Assembly (NCBI GenBank): GCA_000151295.1
Contig: GG745374.1
Coordinates: 167,434 to 231,433 of the forward strand
From: Allomyces macrogynus ATCC 38327
Taxonomy: Eukaryota > Blastocladiomycota > Blastocladiomycetes > Blastocladiales > Blastocladiaceae
Reading direction: 5' to 3'
DNA: 64,000 nucleotides
The translations under genes and the position numbers were made by a program. Within the stretch, counting starts at the first letter, position 1; each line of letters starts with the position of its first letter. Of this stretch, positions 1 through 9,780 are shown piece by piece. The notes below the pieces were generated by a model, which was given only the letters and a program-made list of their open reading frames with translations, did not search any database and was not told where the DNA came from.

Positions 1-571
1 TCCACTTGCGTCGACATGCTCACGGTGAGGATGGGCGCATCCAATTGCCACCACATCGCTGATTCTGAGGATGAGGTCTGACTCGGCTTATTCTTCGAGG
101 TGATCCAAGGGAGATCCCATTCTGAGTGTGCAGACCTGAGCCTCCGTTCGAGTATACCAGGCTGCTGAGCGAGCGAATGGCCAAAGTGAAAGTCATCCGT
201 GGTCGAATGATATCTGTTTTTGTGCGTTCATGCAAGGGTCGCCGGCTGTTGTTGAGAGTCGCATTGTTTGACAAATGCGAAGGTCTTGGAGAGACTCGCT
301 GGAGTGACATGATCGAAGTGACATGGTCGAGACTTCAAGTCTGGAAGCAGTTGCAGCTTTGCTGATCGGCTCTGGCTGAAGCCGTTTATCACCCCAACTT
401 GCAGCAACCCATAGTAGCCGAACGACGCCCGCAAGCCCATGTTGTGATCGTGCTTCTCGTGCCACCATTATGTCACCAACCGAAACCCACAAGCTCAGCT
501 GTCACTCTCGCTACATCAGCCCGGCCTATCTCGATCGTCTCAGCGCTGTGACCGAATCGATGTGTTCCTGA
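1..571. other. No gene recognised
   Basis: Only short open frames on both strands, none resembling a family I know. It may be decayed sequence continuous with the broken BTB gene that follows. Confidence 0.4.
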
Positions 572-1514
572 TTGCCTGCTGGTCAAGTCTGCGTGCATGC
601 TGTGGTGCGGCCGTCAGAGCTGCAGCCGACCCAGGACCAGTTGGAAAAGCGGCCGCAGTTGCGCTTTGTCGAGACCGAGGTGACGGTGTGGTTCAGCAAC
701 GCGTTGAGTAACAAGGTCTTTGATGTGAAAGGGACCATTTCGTACCGTGAAAGTGGCCTGGGGCCAGACCGCCTGTCGTACCCGTTCTCCATGCAACTGA
801 AAGCTCCACCCCCGAGTCTTCATTCATTCCGTCGGACCCGCCCATTCCGCGCCCGGCTGTTGCGGCCACGGTCGTGGTCGCAGTGGACGAGTCGGATCCC
901 GAACAGAAAGTGTCTGACATGGAAGTGAAATTTGGCCTGGCCAAGTCTGAAGTGATCGATTCACTGCGCACGCCCACCGTCGCTCGGCGTCCTTCATTAT
1001 CTGCACGACGTCAATGCGGGTGGCTGTGCATTCCGGGTCCGCAGCACTGACACGCAGTTGTACGTCGCGCATGATGCTGATGCGCAGCTCTCTGTTCTTT
1101 AAGGCCCTTTTTTCGGGCGATTGGACTGAAACACAGTCTACGGACCCAATCTCGTTCACGTCGTGGAACGCGCCTGCTGTTGCGCTCGCTTTTGTGCATA
1201 TTTACTCGGTTTGGACACCTGGCCAGCCGACGTTGCCTGAGGACGTGCCCGCCAACCTCGTCGATGATTTCACGTGCGACCCCGAGTTGCTCGACGAAGA
1301 CGCATAGCGCCATTTGTTCAAGCTCACGCTATTCCTTGAACTCAAGCCGCTGGCACGCGCCGTCAGCCGCAATCTCGCGGCCCTGCTCGACGATCAGCTC
1401 CGGGAAATGTCTGAAGAGGTGGACGTGCAACCAACCAAGGCCATGGGGCAGGCGCCGGCGAGGAAGCGGCGCCGCACCAAGACGGAGACGGATGACGTGG
1501 CAAGCTCATCGTAG
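572..1514 (+). pseudogene. Broken BTB/POZ-domain gene
   Basis: A recognisable BTB core lies around 1065-1380: the segment SSLFFKALFSGDW is typical of the BTB dimerisation fold, and the downstream segment LFKLTLFLELKPLARAV matches the last BTB helices. The reading frame is broken several times. It shifts near 798 (an A/G-rich step), again near 1000, again near 1075 (between the VAHD strand and the LMRSS helix), and meets an in-frame TAG at 1305-1307, after which the same frame resumes with BTB-like residues to a stop at 1512. The upstream part (572-800, containing VTVWFSNALSNK) could be a MATH-like or other partner domain, but I cannot name it. The tail is a basic, nuclear-signal-like stretch (ARKRRRTK). 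Multiple lesions argue for a true pseudogene rather than one sequencing error. BTB proteins often act as Cullin-3 adaptors; that is family knowledge, not seen here. Confidence 0.6.
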
Positions 1515-2185
1515 TGGGCCGAAGTTGCAAAGTAAGCTTGTCTGCGTTGGAACGATGTGGCTGGCCCGCGCCGATTTTCGCTCGTCTTTTTTTCGTTGTC
1601 GTTTTCATTGCTGTGTCATGAAGGGTCATTGTCGGTGGTGTTTGGAGAAGATAAACAGTCCAGCTCTTCCTAATGATGCGCTTTTGGTATTGGGCGTCTC
1701 TCCTCATCATCACACGCCTCCGAGAATCGAGCATTCTCGTGGTGGAGAGATCGTTGCTGGTCCGGACAGAGAGGTTCGCGAGGGCTAACCTTCAATAGAA
1801 TCCGTGCAAGGACTGGCGGAATGCATGAACCAAAAGAGTACCTGCTCGACAATTCACTTTGTGAATCTTGGATGCCTGTCGGCCGTTGCGTCTGTATTGC
1901 CTCACTTGTATTTCCTGATGCATTGATTCAATCTTGTGCGCAACTGAGATTGGTGCTCTGCGCGCAGCTCAACCGTTTCGGTTCAGAGCCGGACATCAAG
2001 AAGTATGAACGGTGATGCAAGGCAGCGCTGTATGCGGAAGGCTGCAAGCCGCCAGCATCCGAGTGACTTCGGTGCAGACGACGCTGCAAGCAGACTGGCT
2101 GTGTCCCAAAGCATGTCATGACAGTCTGGTCCATGATTCCGCGAGACACCAACGTGCTGAAACCCGCCTCCCTGAAACTATATAG
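1515..2185. other. No gene recognised
   Basis: Between the BTB remnant and the poly-C tract I see only short frames without family features. Confidence 0.4.
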
Positions 2186-2210
2186 CCCCCCCCCCCCCCC
2201 CCCCCCCCCC
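2186..2210 (+). repeat. Poly-C tract (25 nt)
   Basis: An uninterrupted run of about 25 C. It sits about 90 bp before the start of the degenerate oligopeptidase B fragment. Similar pure C or G runs occur at 5582-5598 and 58087-58104. Length may be unreliable in any assembly. Confidence 0.9.
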
Positions 2211-2302
2211 GATCCTCGATGCCTTTCCACCACCAGACATGGCCGCCCACACAACATCGCCGCGCGCAATTGCCACGCGTCATCGGCTCTTCTGCTCATG
2301 CG

Positions 2303-3165
2303 CCTCAACCGTGTACTGCACCCCTTCGTGCCGTGGGAACAAGCGCCACGGCACAGCGAGACCCGACGTCATGACCATCTTCTCGACCCACTCCGTGTCG
2401 CCGGTAATCGCTTCCTCGCTGCCCTCATCGTCGTCATCAGCCGGCACCCACACGGTCGCCGTGGCCACCTCGTTGAGGTCGAGCGCCCACGTCTCAGACG
2501 TGATCTGCGCGCCGGCATGCACGAGAACAAACTGCGAGTTGCAAGTCTTGGTGAGCGTCAAAAAGTACATGTCGTCGTCCTCCTGGTAGAGCGCCTGGTC
2601 GTGCGCAGCCGGGTTCGTGTCGCCGAGCCGGTGGCGGCGCACCTGAAACGCGCGCTCGGTAGAGTCGAGCGCAAGATAGAATCCCCACTTGCCGTCGTGG
2701 GAAAACTCGAAATTCTCCCAGCAGTCGTGCAGCCGGTCCGGCAAGAGCAAGCAGTGGTGCAGGTCCAATCGCGAACCGTTCATTGCCCACGCCGTCGATC
2801 CCAAATGCAATGAACCAGCCAACGGTGCGTGCCACGTGGAAGGATGCGCTGTCAGTGTCTTCAGGCATCGCCGTGAGCCCGTTCTCGTCGAGGTAGACTT
2901 CTTCTTCGACCTCACCACCACTGTCAGCTGCAGCGCGATACTGCATGTACTGCTGGTCCTCGAGCTCGCAACCTTACGTGAGCGCCGTCCAGCAGGCCCA
3001 CCTCAGCCGTGTTTTCGTTCTCATTGACGCCGGTCAATAAATCCGCGCACAAGCTACAAGCTGGGCGCGCAATGCCACCATGGACTGGCCGAGACAGTCA
3101 CAGGAGCTGTCCTCGTTCTCATGCGCAGAGTAAACGGGAACTTCAGGGTTGGTGGACTCTGCAGC
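2303..3165 (-). pseudogene. Oligopeptidase B fragment (decayed partial duplicate)
   Basis: The reverse strand aligns with the intact oligopeptidase B gene at about 30927-31815. Residues from the LLPDRLHDCWENFEFSHDGK segment through to the VQYTVEA segment are nearly identical, with a few substitutions (for example K-T-V-T to K-M-V-M, and R to W). Toward 2750-3165 the match decays through insertions, deletions and shifts. Only part of the N-terminal beta-propeller is present. The catalytic domain with its Ser-Asp-His residues is absent, so the copy cannot be a peptidase. It lies in the same orientation as the parent, about 28.6 kb away. The uneven decay, almost clean at 2310-2750 and damaged beyond, could reflect gene conversion from the parent or a recent duplication with local damage. 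Confidence 0.85.
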
Positions 3166-3480
3166 GCGCAATCATTTCAGAGCATGGCTGGAGACCCGTT
3201 GCAGGGAATATGGCGGTGGCGCCGGAATCGTGCGTGTTGCTGTCGCTGCTTCTGGCGACGCAGTCGATGCGGTTGGTGGAACGGCAAGGCATTGGAACAG
3301 TCGATGGGCAAGACGGCGTGATCGCCTGCCGTCTGCCTGACGCTCACGAGTACTTTCTCTCGCAGCACGCAGCGTGTTGAGATGGATGACAGACAAGCAT
3401 CGACAACACTTGAATCCTCCCCGGCCACACAGTGGGACAAAACAATCACGAAATAATAATTTCATTCCATGACACATTCC
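3166..3480. other. Intergenic, no gene recognised
   Basis: Gap between the oligopeptidase fragment and the 3' end of the eS19 gene. The AT-rich stretch at about 3445-3470 probably belongs to the eS19 3' untranslated and polyadenylation region. Confidence 0.4.
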
Positions 3481-4014
3481 TTACTCGTCGGCGGCAGCGG
3501 CAGCGGCGCCCTGCTTGGCGGCGATCACCTGGTTGGCGATGCGGTCGAGCTCACGGCGGCCGGTGGGCGTGATCTGGCGACCCTTGCCCGAGGGGATCTG
3601 CTCGAGGATCTTGACCTTCTCGAGGGCCTGGAGAGCCTTGCGCTGGACCGAACCCGAGGCGAGGCCAAAGTGGTTGGGCGCGCACCCGCGGCGAACCTTA
3701 CCGCCGTAGACCTTGCGCAGGGCACCGACACCGACGCCGCGGCGCAGGTAGATGTGGCGGGCCAGGGCAGCTATTCGAGTCGAAGGCATTGAGGTCAGTT
3801 GAAATGCTCGGGTAAGATTTCAGGACGGAAAAGACAAGAGTTACGAACCGGCGTGCGTGTAGAACCAGTCGGGGTCCTGCGGGCCGTGCTCCTTGAACGA
3901 GGCCGTCTTGGCGAGCTCGGTCCAGGCGGGGACCTGGAGCTTGCCCGACTTCTTGAGGTGCGCGGCAAGCGCGGGGATGAAATCAGCGGCAGCAACGTCC
4001 TTGACAGAGGCCAT
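3481..4014 (-). CDS. 40S ribosomal protein eS19 (RPS19)
   Basis: Component of the small ribosomal subunit, needed in yeast and human for late 18S rRNA processing and 40S maturation. Two exons: 4014-3849 starts MASVKDVAAADFIPALA and ends in WFYTHA; 3770-3481 gives ALARHIYLRRGVGVG and the family's C-terminal helix LDRIANQV. The 78-nt intron (3848-3771) has donor GTTCGT and acceptor AATAG, and the splice restores the eS19 pattern WFY-x-x-A-A-x-x-ARH-x-YLR. Predicted length is 151 aa against about 145 in animals. The end carries a small Ala-rich addition (AAAAAADE type). The start is the first ATG in frame and matches the family's N-terminus. Codons are strongly biased to C/G endings, as expected of a highly expressed gene. 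Confidence 0.93.
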
Positions 4015-4944
4015 CTGGCGTGGTCAAAGGAACGCGCGGTCAGATCGAGTTGGTCTTATCAACAGCAGTCGGCACGCGGCGAGAGACCGCCGCGGCCCGC
4101 GCAAAGAACAACTCGCCCGCTCGCTCTCCCCAGGAGGGGAATGGATCCTCGTCGATTTGCGCCGCGCGGAGACAGGCAGCAGATCAAACGGGCCGGGCAT
4201 TGCGGCACGGGCACGAGGGCCGCGTGCGTAGCGACGTGGAGGCGGGATCAGGGCCGTCCATGAGCGGCACTTTGGAGCGTGGGTGGGAGCGCCGGCGCGC
4301 GGACGACGGGGCGGTCGGTCGCTCGCTCGGGCACGAGCGGAGAGGGTTCTTTACGGGGCCATAGTGGCGGCTCGAGCTGTGTGCGTGCAGGTGCGGGTAT
4401 ACCTTGATGAATCTGCACGGCAGCGAAAGAGAGAGGAGCGAAGGGGCGGGCCTCGGCGCGCTTTAGGGGACGCTCCAACAAGACGAGAACAGTGCGTGCT
4501 CCGACAGCGGGGAATGGCAACGGGCACGGGGGTGCACGCGATCTCCGTTGCCAGGGAGTCTTCAGCTGCAAGGGCCTGTCACACATGTCACGTCGCTTGC
4601 GCCGTCACCGGATCGCGACCTTGCCTGGGCGACACCGTCTCCCACGTCCTCTCCCCTGTATCCAGATCACCAAACGACGACCACGACGCGCCTGCAGCAA
4701 GGAGGCCCTTGAGAGCGCCCGATCATGCTTCAAATTGTCGCGTTACGCTTTTGAGAGGACAAATCTGCCTGCTCCGCGCCCGGACTGGCCCTCAGTGGAA
4801 AAGCACCGTCACTCATCGGGCCGACCTGCGATCGGACCGGCATCTTGGCCATTTCAGCGCAACCGGCACTCCAAGTCACCACAGCCGTCTTTCCAACGTC
4901 ATTCGATTGATTCGGTTGCAATAACGTACCGATTCGCGACCTGC
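4015..4944. other. Intergenic, eS19 upstream region
   Basis: Long overlapping frames on both strands here are of the kind produced by GC-rich non-coding DNA: Arg/Pro/Ala-rich with no conserved segment. I see no gene. Confidence 0.4.
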
Positions 4945-6012
4945 CAAACGCATGCGCAGTGGTGGTCCTCGCGATCTTGTGGCTCGCGGCGGGGGCGTTG
5001 CGGATCGCGCAGGCCGCGATAGCGGGCACCGCGTTCTGGCACGACGCGGCCCTACCGGAATGGACCGACGCGGTCGCCCTCGCGCTGCCGATCGGCGGCA
5101 CCGTTCGTGTTTGTAGCTGGCGCGGTCGCGTCGTGGCGGCACCGACGACGCGCGAAGCTCCAACCTGTCTTCGACAGCAACACCAAAAGTCCGGGCTGCC
5201 GTACCGGCTCTGCACGTGCAGAACACGTCGACCGAAACCAATCTCAATCCGTCCTCTGGCGCTGGGAGCACCGCGCCGTGTACCGTGGAGGGTGTGCGCG
5301 GCGCACCCACCCTGGCGTTACCCGGCGCCGCGCTGCCGCACGCGCGCCGCGAGTTCGCCGGGCACGCTCGCGACTGCGCCGCCGACGGCGGGACCGCGCG
5401 GCCGCGTGGATAGCAATTCGCGCGATTCGCCGGCACTCGACCCAAGACTGTCGCCGCAGGGACTCGCGCCGGACGCGTCCCCGACCGGCCGCGGCGGTCG
5501 CGCGCATCGACCGCCGCGTCCGGACGTTCCGACCAGTCTGACCGACTGCACGACGTTGTGACCACCGTGGACCGGATTGCGCCCCCCCCCCCCCCCCCTT
5601 CTCCACCGCCGGTACCGCAGGCGCGGGAAGGGTGGCCCGCGGCGCGGTTCGTTCTCGCCGTGCACTCCGTGCAAGCCCTGTTATGGCCGGCGGTTCTCGC
5701 GGTGTACCTGGCGGTACAAGTTCCGGCGGTCGCCGGCGTCGTCGCCGACGCGGCAGTGACCCTCTTCGTCGCGCTGGATATGCGATTCTATGGGGCGATT
5801 CGGAAACGCGTCCGTGCCGCGGCCAAGGAGAGGAGAAAGGCCGAGCGGAAGGAGCGGAGGGAGGGAGGGGAAGTATGCGCGGCGCGCAGAGGCGGCGGCG
5901 GTGAGGGCGAGCGCGCTGGTGGTCAAGGTGAGCCAGTTGTTGTCGGTGCACGAGGGGAATTTGAGGGTGAGGAGGACTGCACTTGGCGTGTACAGATCGG
6001 TAATGAGACGCT
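4945..6012 (+). CDS. Possible multi-pass membrane protein (unclear model)
   Basis: Three hydrophobic stretches appear on the plus strand. About 4959-5030 gives VVVLAILWLAAGALRIAQAA. About 5060-5150 gives AVALALPIGG, continuing in a second frame as VFVAGAVASWRHRRR. About 5640-5770 gives LWPAVLAVYLAVQVPAV and AVTLFVALDMRFYGAIRKRV, followed by a very basic Lys/Arg/Glu helix. The pieces lie in different frames and a 17-nt poly-C tract interrupts them, so introns, frameshifts or decay are all possible. I do not recognise the family. The antisense strand is also open over 5681-6190 and could hold the last exon of the CatSper-like gene, so this plus-strand model may be wrong. Confidence 0.3.
5582..5598 (+). 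repeat. Poly-C tract (17 nt)
   Basis: Pure C run that would encode a polyproline stretch if the plus-strand frame is translated. Slippage here could change the frame. Confidence 0.9.
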
Positions 6013-6186
6013 GAAATAGGGACTTCTTTGTGTTGTGACGGTTGGCCCATGCGGTGGTGATTGTTGTTGAGAGGCCAAAGGGTGACAGTCCTTGTATTTC
6101 TACAAGTCGCCCAAGTTCCGCCGCCGCCGCCGCTTCTTCTCCACCTCGTCGAGTCGCGTCCCGTCTCCTGCTACGTGTCGTGCAGG

Positions 6187-8506
6187 TCAATCAAGACGGC
6201 ATCTACGGGAGGCGCGCAGCCAAATCGTCAACGATCGTCTCTCCGCCAACCAACCCAACCCAACCCGGTCCACTTCATACATACTCGCCATCATCTGTAG
6301 CTCCTGATACTCGCGCATATTCTCCTGCAGACTCTCCATCAACTGAAAGTACTTGAACAGCGTATCGCGCGGCCACAGCGTTTCCTCGGACTTTTCCGCC
6401 AACGCCGCCAGCGTCTCGCGAATCGTCTGTTCCCAGCCTTTCGACACGCCGCGCGCCTGCGTGAGCAGGGCCTGAATGTTGTTGACCAAGTCTTGACTCG
6501 TCGTGCGCTGCCCATTGTCGTTGAGCTGGTCGCCCGAACTGATTTCGGCCGGGTCGCCGGGGGAGATACGCGCGGTGCGCGTGGAGGTCGGGCCGGCAGT
6601 TGAGTCGCCGTCGCTATAGACGAAGTGAGCCGTCACGGTCAGTGATCCCAGCGCGCGACCCGCGGAACCGGCACGTTGCCATCGACGCACCCGAGCTCGC
6701 TGATCCCGCGCGTCCCGGCACTCGTCGTCGCCGTACGGTCCCCTGCACCCGTCGTTTTGGCCGCTGCGGCATTAGGGTCCTCGCCCTCCTTGGCCGCCGT
6801 ATCCTGCAAGTTGTTGCTATATCGCCGAAAACGCGAAATGAGACCCCCCTCCCACTTCGCACTCTGCACAAATGCGGGGCCATGCCGAAACGTACAGCGA
6901 CTGCCGAATCGTGTTCTTGGCCATGGTCAGTTCCTTGCGCAGCCGCTTGCGCATCTTTTCGAATTTCTTGGCCTTGATCATTTCGCGGTGCTTTTCGCGC
7001 AGTTCCGCGGAAATGCGGTCAAAGTTGGACACTACGCCGCGGTACGTCATTGCCGCGTTGCGATGTGGGGAACGGGTGCGCGAGCGTCCGTACCCATGAC
7101 ACCGACAAACACGTTGCGGAAAATAAATGCGCCGATCCAGACCCACGCGAGGACGTAGACGTAGGAAAACACCGGGTCCGACACTTGCAGCATGTCGTTG
7201 AGCACGTCGCCCCAGTTGTCGAGCGTCAGGAACTGGAAAAGCGTTTCAAGCGACAAGGCAAGGTTGCTTCTCACCAATAACAAAGGGTCAGTTTTGGGTG
7301 TGAACGAGATGAGCCGAATGCGTGCCAACGTACGAGAACGAGTCGCCATAGTAGAGCCCGAGCCCCGAATCGGCCATGTGCTGGAATCCATATACGCCGA
7401 TCACGGCAAAGATGTAGGTGACCATGAGCAAGAGCAGCATGATGAGCATCATCGATCGGAAGGCCTCGAGGATGGTCACGACGATGATGCGCAGGCTCGT
7501 GAATCGGACAGCCTGCCGGGCGGAGAATGAAGTGAGTGGAGTCGATGTCACGAACAATACCGCGAAAAGGAGACGCACCAGCTTGAGCGTTCGCAAAATC
7601 CGGAACGTGCGCAGCTGCCGCACGACTTGAATAATACTGCCCGATGACGTGCCCGAGACGAGGTCCATGATTTCCGGAATCGTCGTCTAGTATCAACGGT
7701 ACGAGCGTGAGCCCTCCACGACCCAATCCATCGAATACACGCATTCGCACGCAACGTACGCCGAGCGTCACCGCAAAATCAAACAAATTCCACGAGTCGC
7801 CCCAGTACCCGAGGAAATTATCGGTCCACTTGAGCGCAATCTCGAGGTAAAACACAAACAGCGACATCTTATCGAGAATGTCCATGACCTGGAACAGCAC
7901 GACATTCTGGTCGATCGTGTCGGTCAATTCCGCGACAATTCCGACCATGATCGCATTCAGCACGACCGTGCCGAGCGTAAACGCCTGGAACGCTCTCGAC
8001 TCAACGACCCACCCGGCCCACGCGCCCAGAGGCACTTTATCCTTGTTACGAATCCGTGTCAACCGCCGATCCACCTTATCCATTTGCCGCGTGCGCTTGA
8101 ACGCCTGGAACTTGATCAGCTGGCCCGGGTTCTCCTTCAGGATTTGTGCAAGCGTCGACGCGTCGCGCACGTCGCGCGTATTGTACTGCGGCGGGACCGC
8201 CGCGCCACCGGACATCGACAGGTTCTCGAGCAGCTGGAATTCCTCGATCAGGCGGGAACGGAAAATGGCCGACCGGCCGGACAGGTCGTGGAAGGCATTG
8301 TCGAGCTCGCGCGTGAAGTCTTCGTCAAGCGCGGTCGTGGGCGAGGGGGTCGCGGTTGAACGGCGCGTCATTCCGGCGCGCGCGGCACGCCCCGGATTGG
8401 CGGGTCGCGGACTGCCGTTGGAGCTGCCGCCGGCCGTGTCGAGTGCGGCGCTGCCGGCGGCGGTCGCGCGCGCGTGCGCAGAAATCATGTCGTCGTCGCT
8501 CGGCAT
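6187..8506 (-). CDS. CatSper-like single-domain voltage-gated Ca2+ channel
   Basis: One six-helix ion-channel domain with the CatSper layout. Exon 8506-7760 carries a disordered N-terminus, then S1-S3 (FLGYWGDSWNLFDFAVTLG near its end). Exon 7686-7334 carries S4 with spaced Arg residues (VRQLRTFRILRTLKLVR) and S5. Exon 7266-7094 has the pore segment FQFLTLDNWGDVL, fitting the CatSper [S/T]-x-D-x-W selectivity motif, and the start of S6 (NVFVGVM). Exon 7031-6896 continues VSNFDRISAELREK into a basic helix. Introns are 62-73 nt with GTACG donors. The next junction is uncertain: exon 6861 onward (LAKWEGGLISRF) implies a 34-nt intron or a small frameshift. The last part (about 6613-6285) is a coiled-coil-like tail with ENMREYQELQMM. 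A strong donor GTATGT at 6284 may splice to 6170 and extend the protein. A single repeat excludes four-repeat Cav/Cch1 channels. Confidence 0.78.
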
Positions 8507-8867
8507 GGTGCTTGTTGGCGGTTTCCGTGCTGTTGTCGCGAATTGCAGCGAGTCGTGGATGCAGCGCGTGAGGGATCCGAATATCGTCGTGGCCCGTCCG
8601 ATACAAGGATGATCGTCGGCAAGCTGCACATGGCCGCGTCTGGTCGTGTGATCGGACCGCTGCCCATTGTGGGAGCCCGAGGCCGCCCCACGGGATCAAA
8701 CCTCGACCTGCCCTCAGGGCACTTGGCCCGTCATGCGACAGTGACTCGGCCTCGAATCATTCGGCGCACCACTCTCGGCCGCGCTCATCCTCTTCAAGCC
8801 GGAACCCTCCATCCCCGCTCCTCGCTTCCACCCAACCCCGGCACCCTCCTCGCGCCCATCAGCACCC
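8507..8867. promoter_or_regulatory. Divergent promoter region between channel and acetyltransferase
   Basis: About 360 bp separate the start codons of the CatSper-like gene (-) and the GNAT gene (+), which are transcribed away from each other. I see no clear TATA box. Shared control is possible but is inferred only from the arrangement. Confidence 0.4.
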
Positions 8868-9452
8868 ATGTCGACCAACTCCACTCCACCCGCACCCGCG
8901 GCCCCTCCGCGCCGCGCCGTGACCTGCAGCCTGTCCCCGTCCCCGCTACAACCCACAACGCCCGGCTACGCAGTCCGCCACGCCGTCTTTGTCGCCGAGC
9001 AAGGCAAGCCGCTCAACGTGGAATTCGACGCCGTCGACCAACTGCCCACGACTTTGCACTACTACGCCGTCGACGCGGTCACGAACGAACCCTTGGCCGC
9101 GTGCCGCGTGTTCCCCATCGACAAGGTCGCCGAAAGCGGCCGCCCGGGAACGGTCGCGCGGCTGGGGCGGATGGGGTGTGTGGTCGCGGCGCGTGGGCAA
9201 GGTACGTGCGAGAAGAGCACTCTCCATCAGTTGCCGAAAACGGAAGATTGATGGGTCCACGGAATAGGGTGTGCCAAGACACTATGCCAGTACGTGCACG
9301 AGGACTTGCGACAGCGCGGGTTTGTCGCGGTCATGATCCATGCGCGGTTGCACAAGGAAGGGTTTTACACGAAGCTGGGGTACAAGCGCACGTCGGACCG
9401 GATTTTTGTGGAGGTTGGGATGGACCATGTCGAGATGGAGCTCGCGCTGTAG
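8868..9452 (+). CDS. GNAT-family N-acetyltransferase (ElaA-like)
   Basis: Small acetyl-CoA-dependent acyltransferase. Exon 1 (8868-9201) has the N-terminal strand YAVRHAVFVAEQGKPLNVEF, the HYYAVD and ACRVFP strands, then RLGRMGCVVAARGQG, which fits the acetyl-CoA pyrophosphate-binding region (V-x-x-x-x-R-G-x-G). Exon 2 (9268-9452) continues CAKTLCQYVHEDLRQRGF, then HARLHKEGFYTKLGYKR and a final strand (FVEVGMDHVEMELAL). The 66-nt intron (donor GTACGTGCGA, acceptor AATAG) restores the frame. Length is 172 aa, close to bacterial ElaA-like proteins and other short GNATs. The substrate cannot be told from the sequence. The N-terminal ~20 residues are Pro/Ala-rich and probably disordered. Confidence 0.85.
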
Positions 9453-9780
9453 GTGTGGTGAGTGTGGATGGACGGGGTGGTTTGCCGTCGAATATTGCAC
9501 AAATAGACACTCGTACGAACCGCCGATTGTGGTGCGCGCTTGCTACTTCCTGCAAAGGTGCACGAAACAGCGACATTGAGTTTTGTTGCGAGAACGGCCG
9601 CGTTCTCGTTAACTTGAGCGACCGCGTCTGGGCGACGCTCATCTCGCCCTCCACCACATCCATGGCACACCAAACGACGCGAACCTCACCATCCTCGCCA
9701 AAAATAGCAATGGCACAGAATCACAGATTTTATCTCTTGGAGCTTGCCCCACACCACATCACACCTCATCACCACGGGAA
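9453..9780. other. Intergenic between convergent genes
   Basis: 3' ends of the GNAT gene (+) and the Cu-ATPase (-) face each other. No gene is seen. Confidence 0.5.

Noticed and set aside
4283..4924. 213-aa plus-strand open frame upstream of eS19
   Set aside because: Arg/Pro/Ala-rich without any conserved segment; typical of GC-rich intergenic sequence.
5681..6190. Long final exon of the CatSper-like gene over the whole antisense frame
   Set aside because: The splice into 6170 is plausible, but the downstream part has no coiled-coil or conserved residues, so I did not extend the gene that far.
6187..8506. Interpretation as a Cch1/Cav four-repeat calcium channel
   Set aside because: Only one six-helix repeat is present, flanked by a disordered N-terminus and a coiled-coil-like tail.
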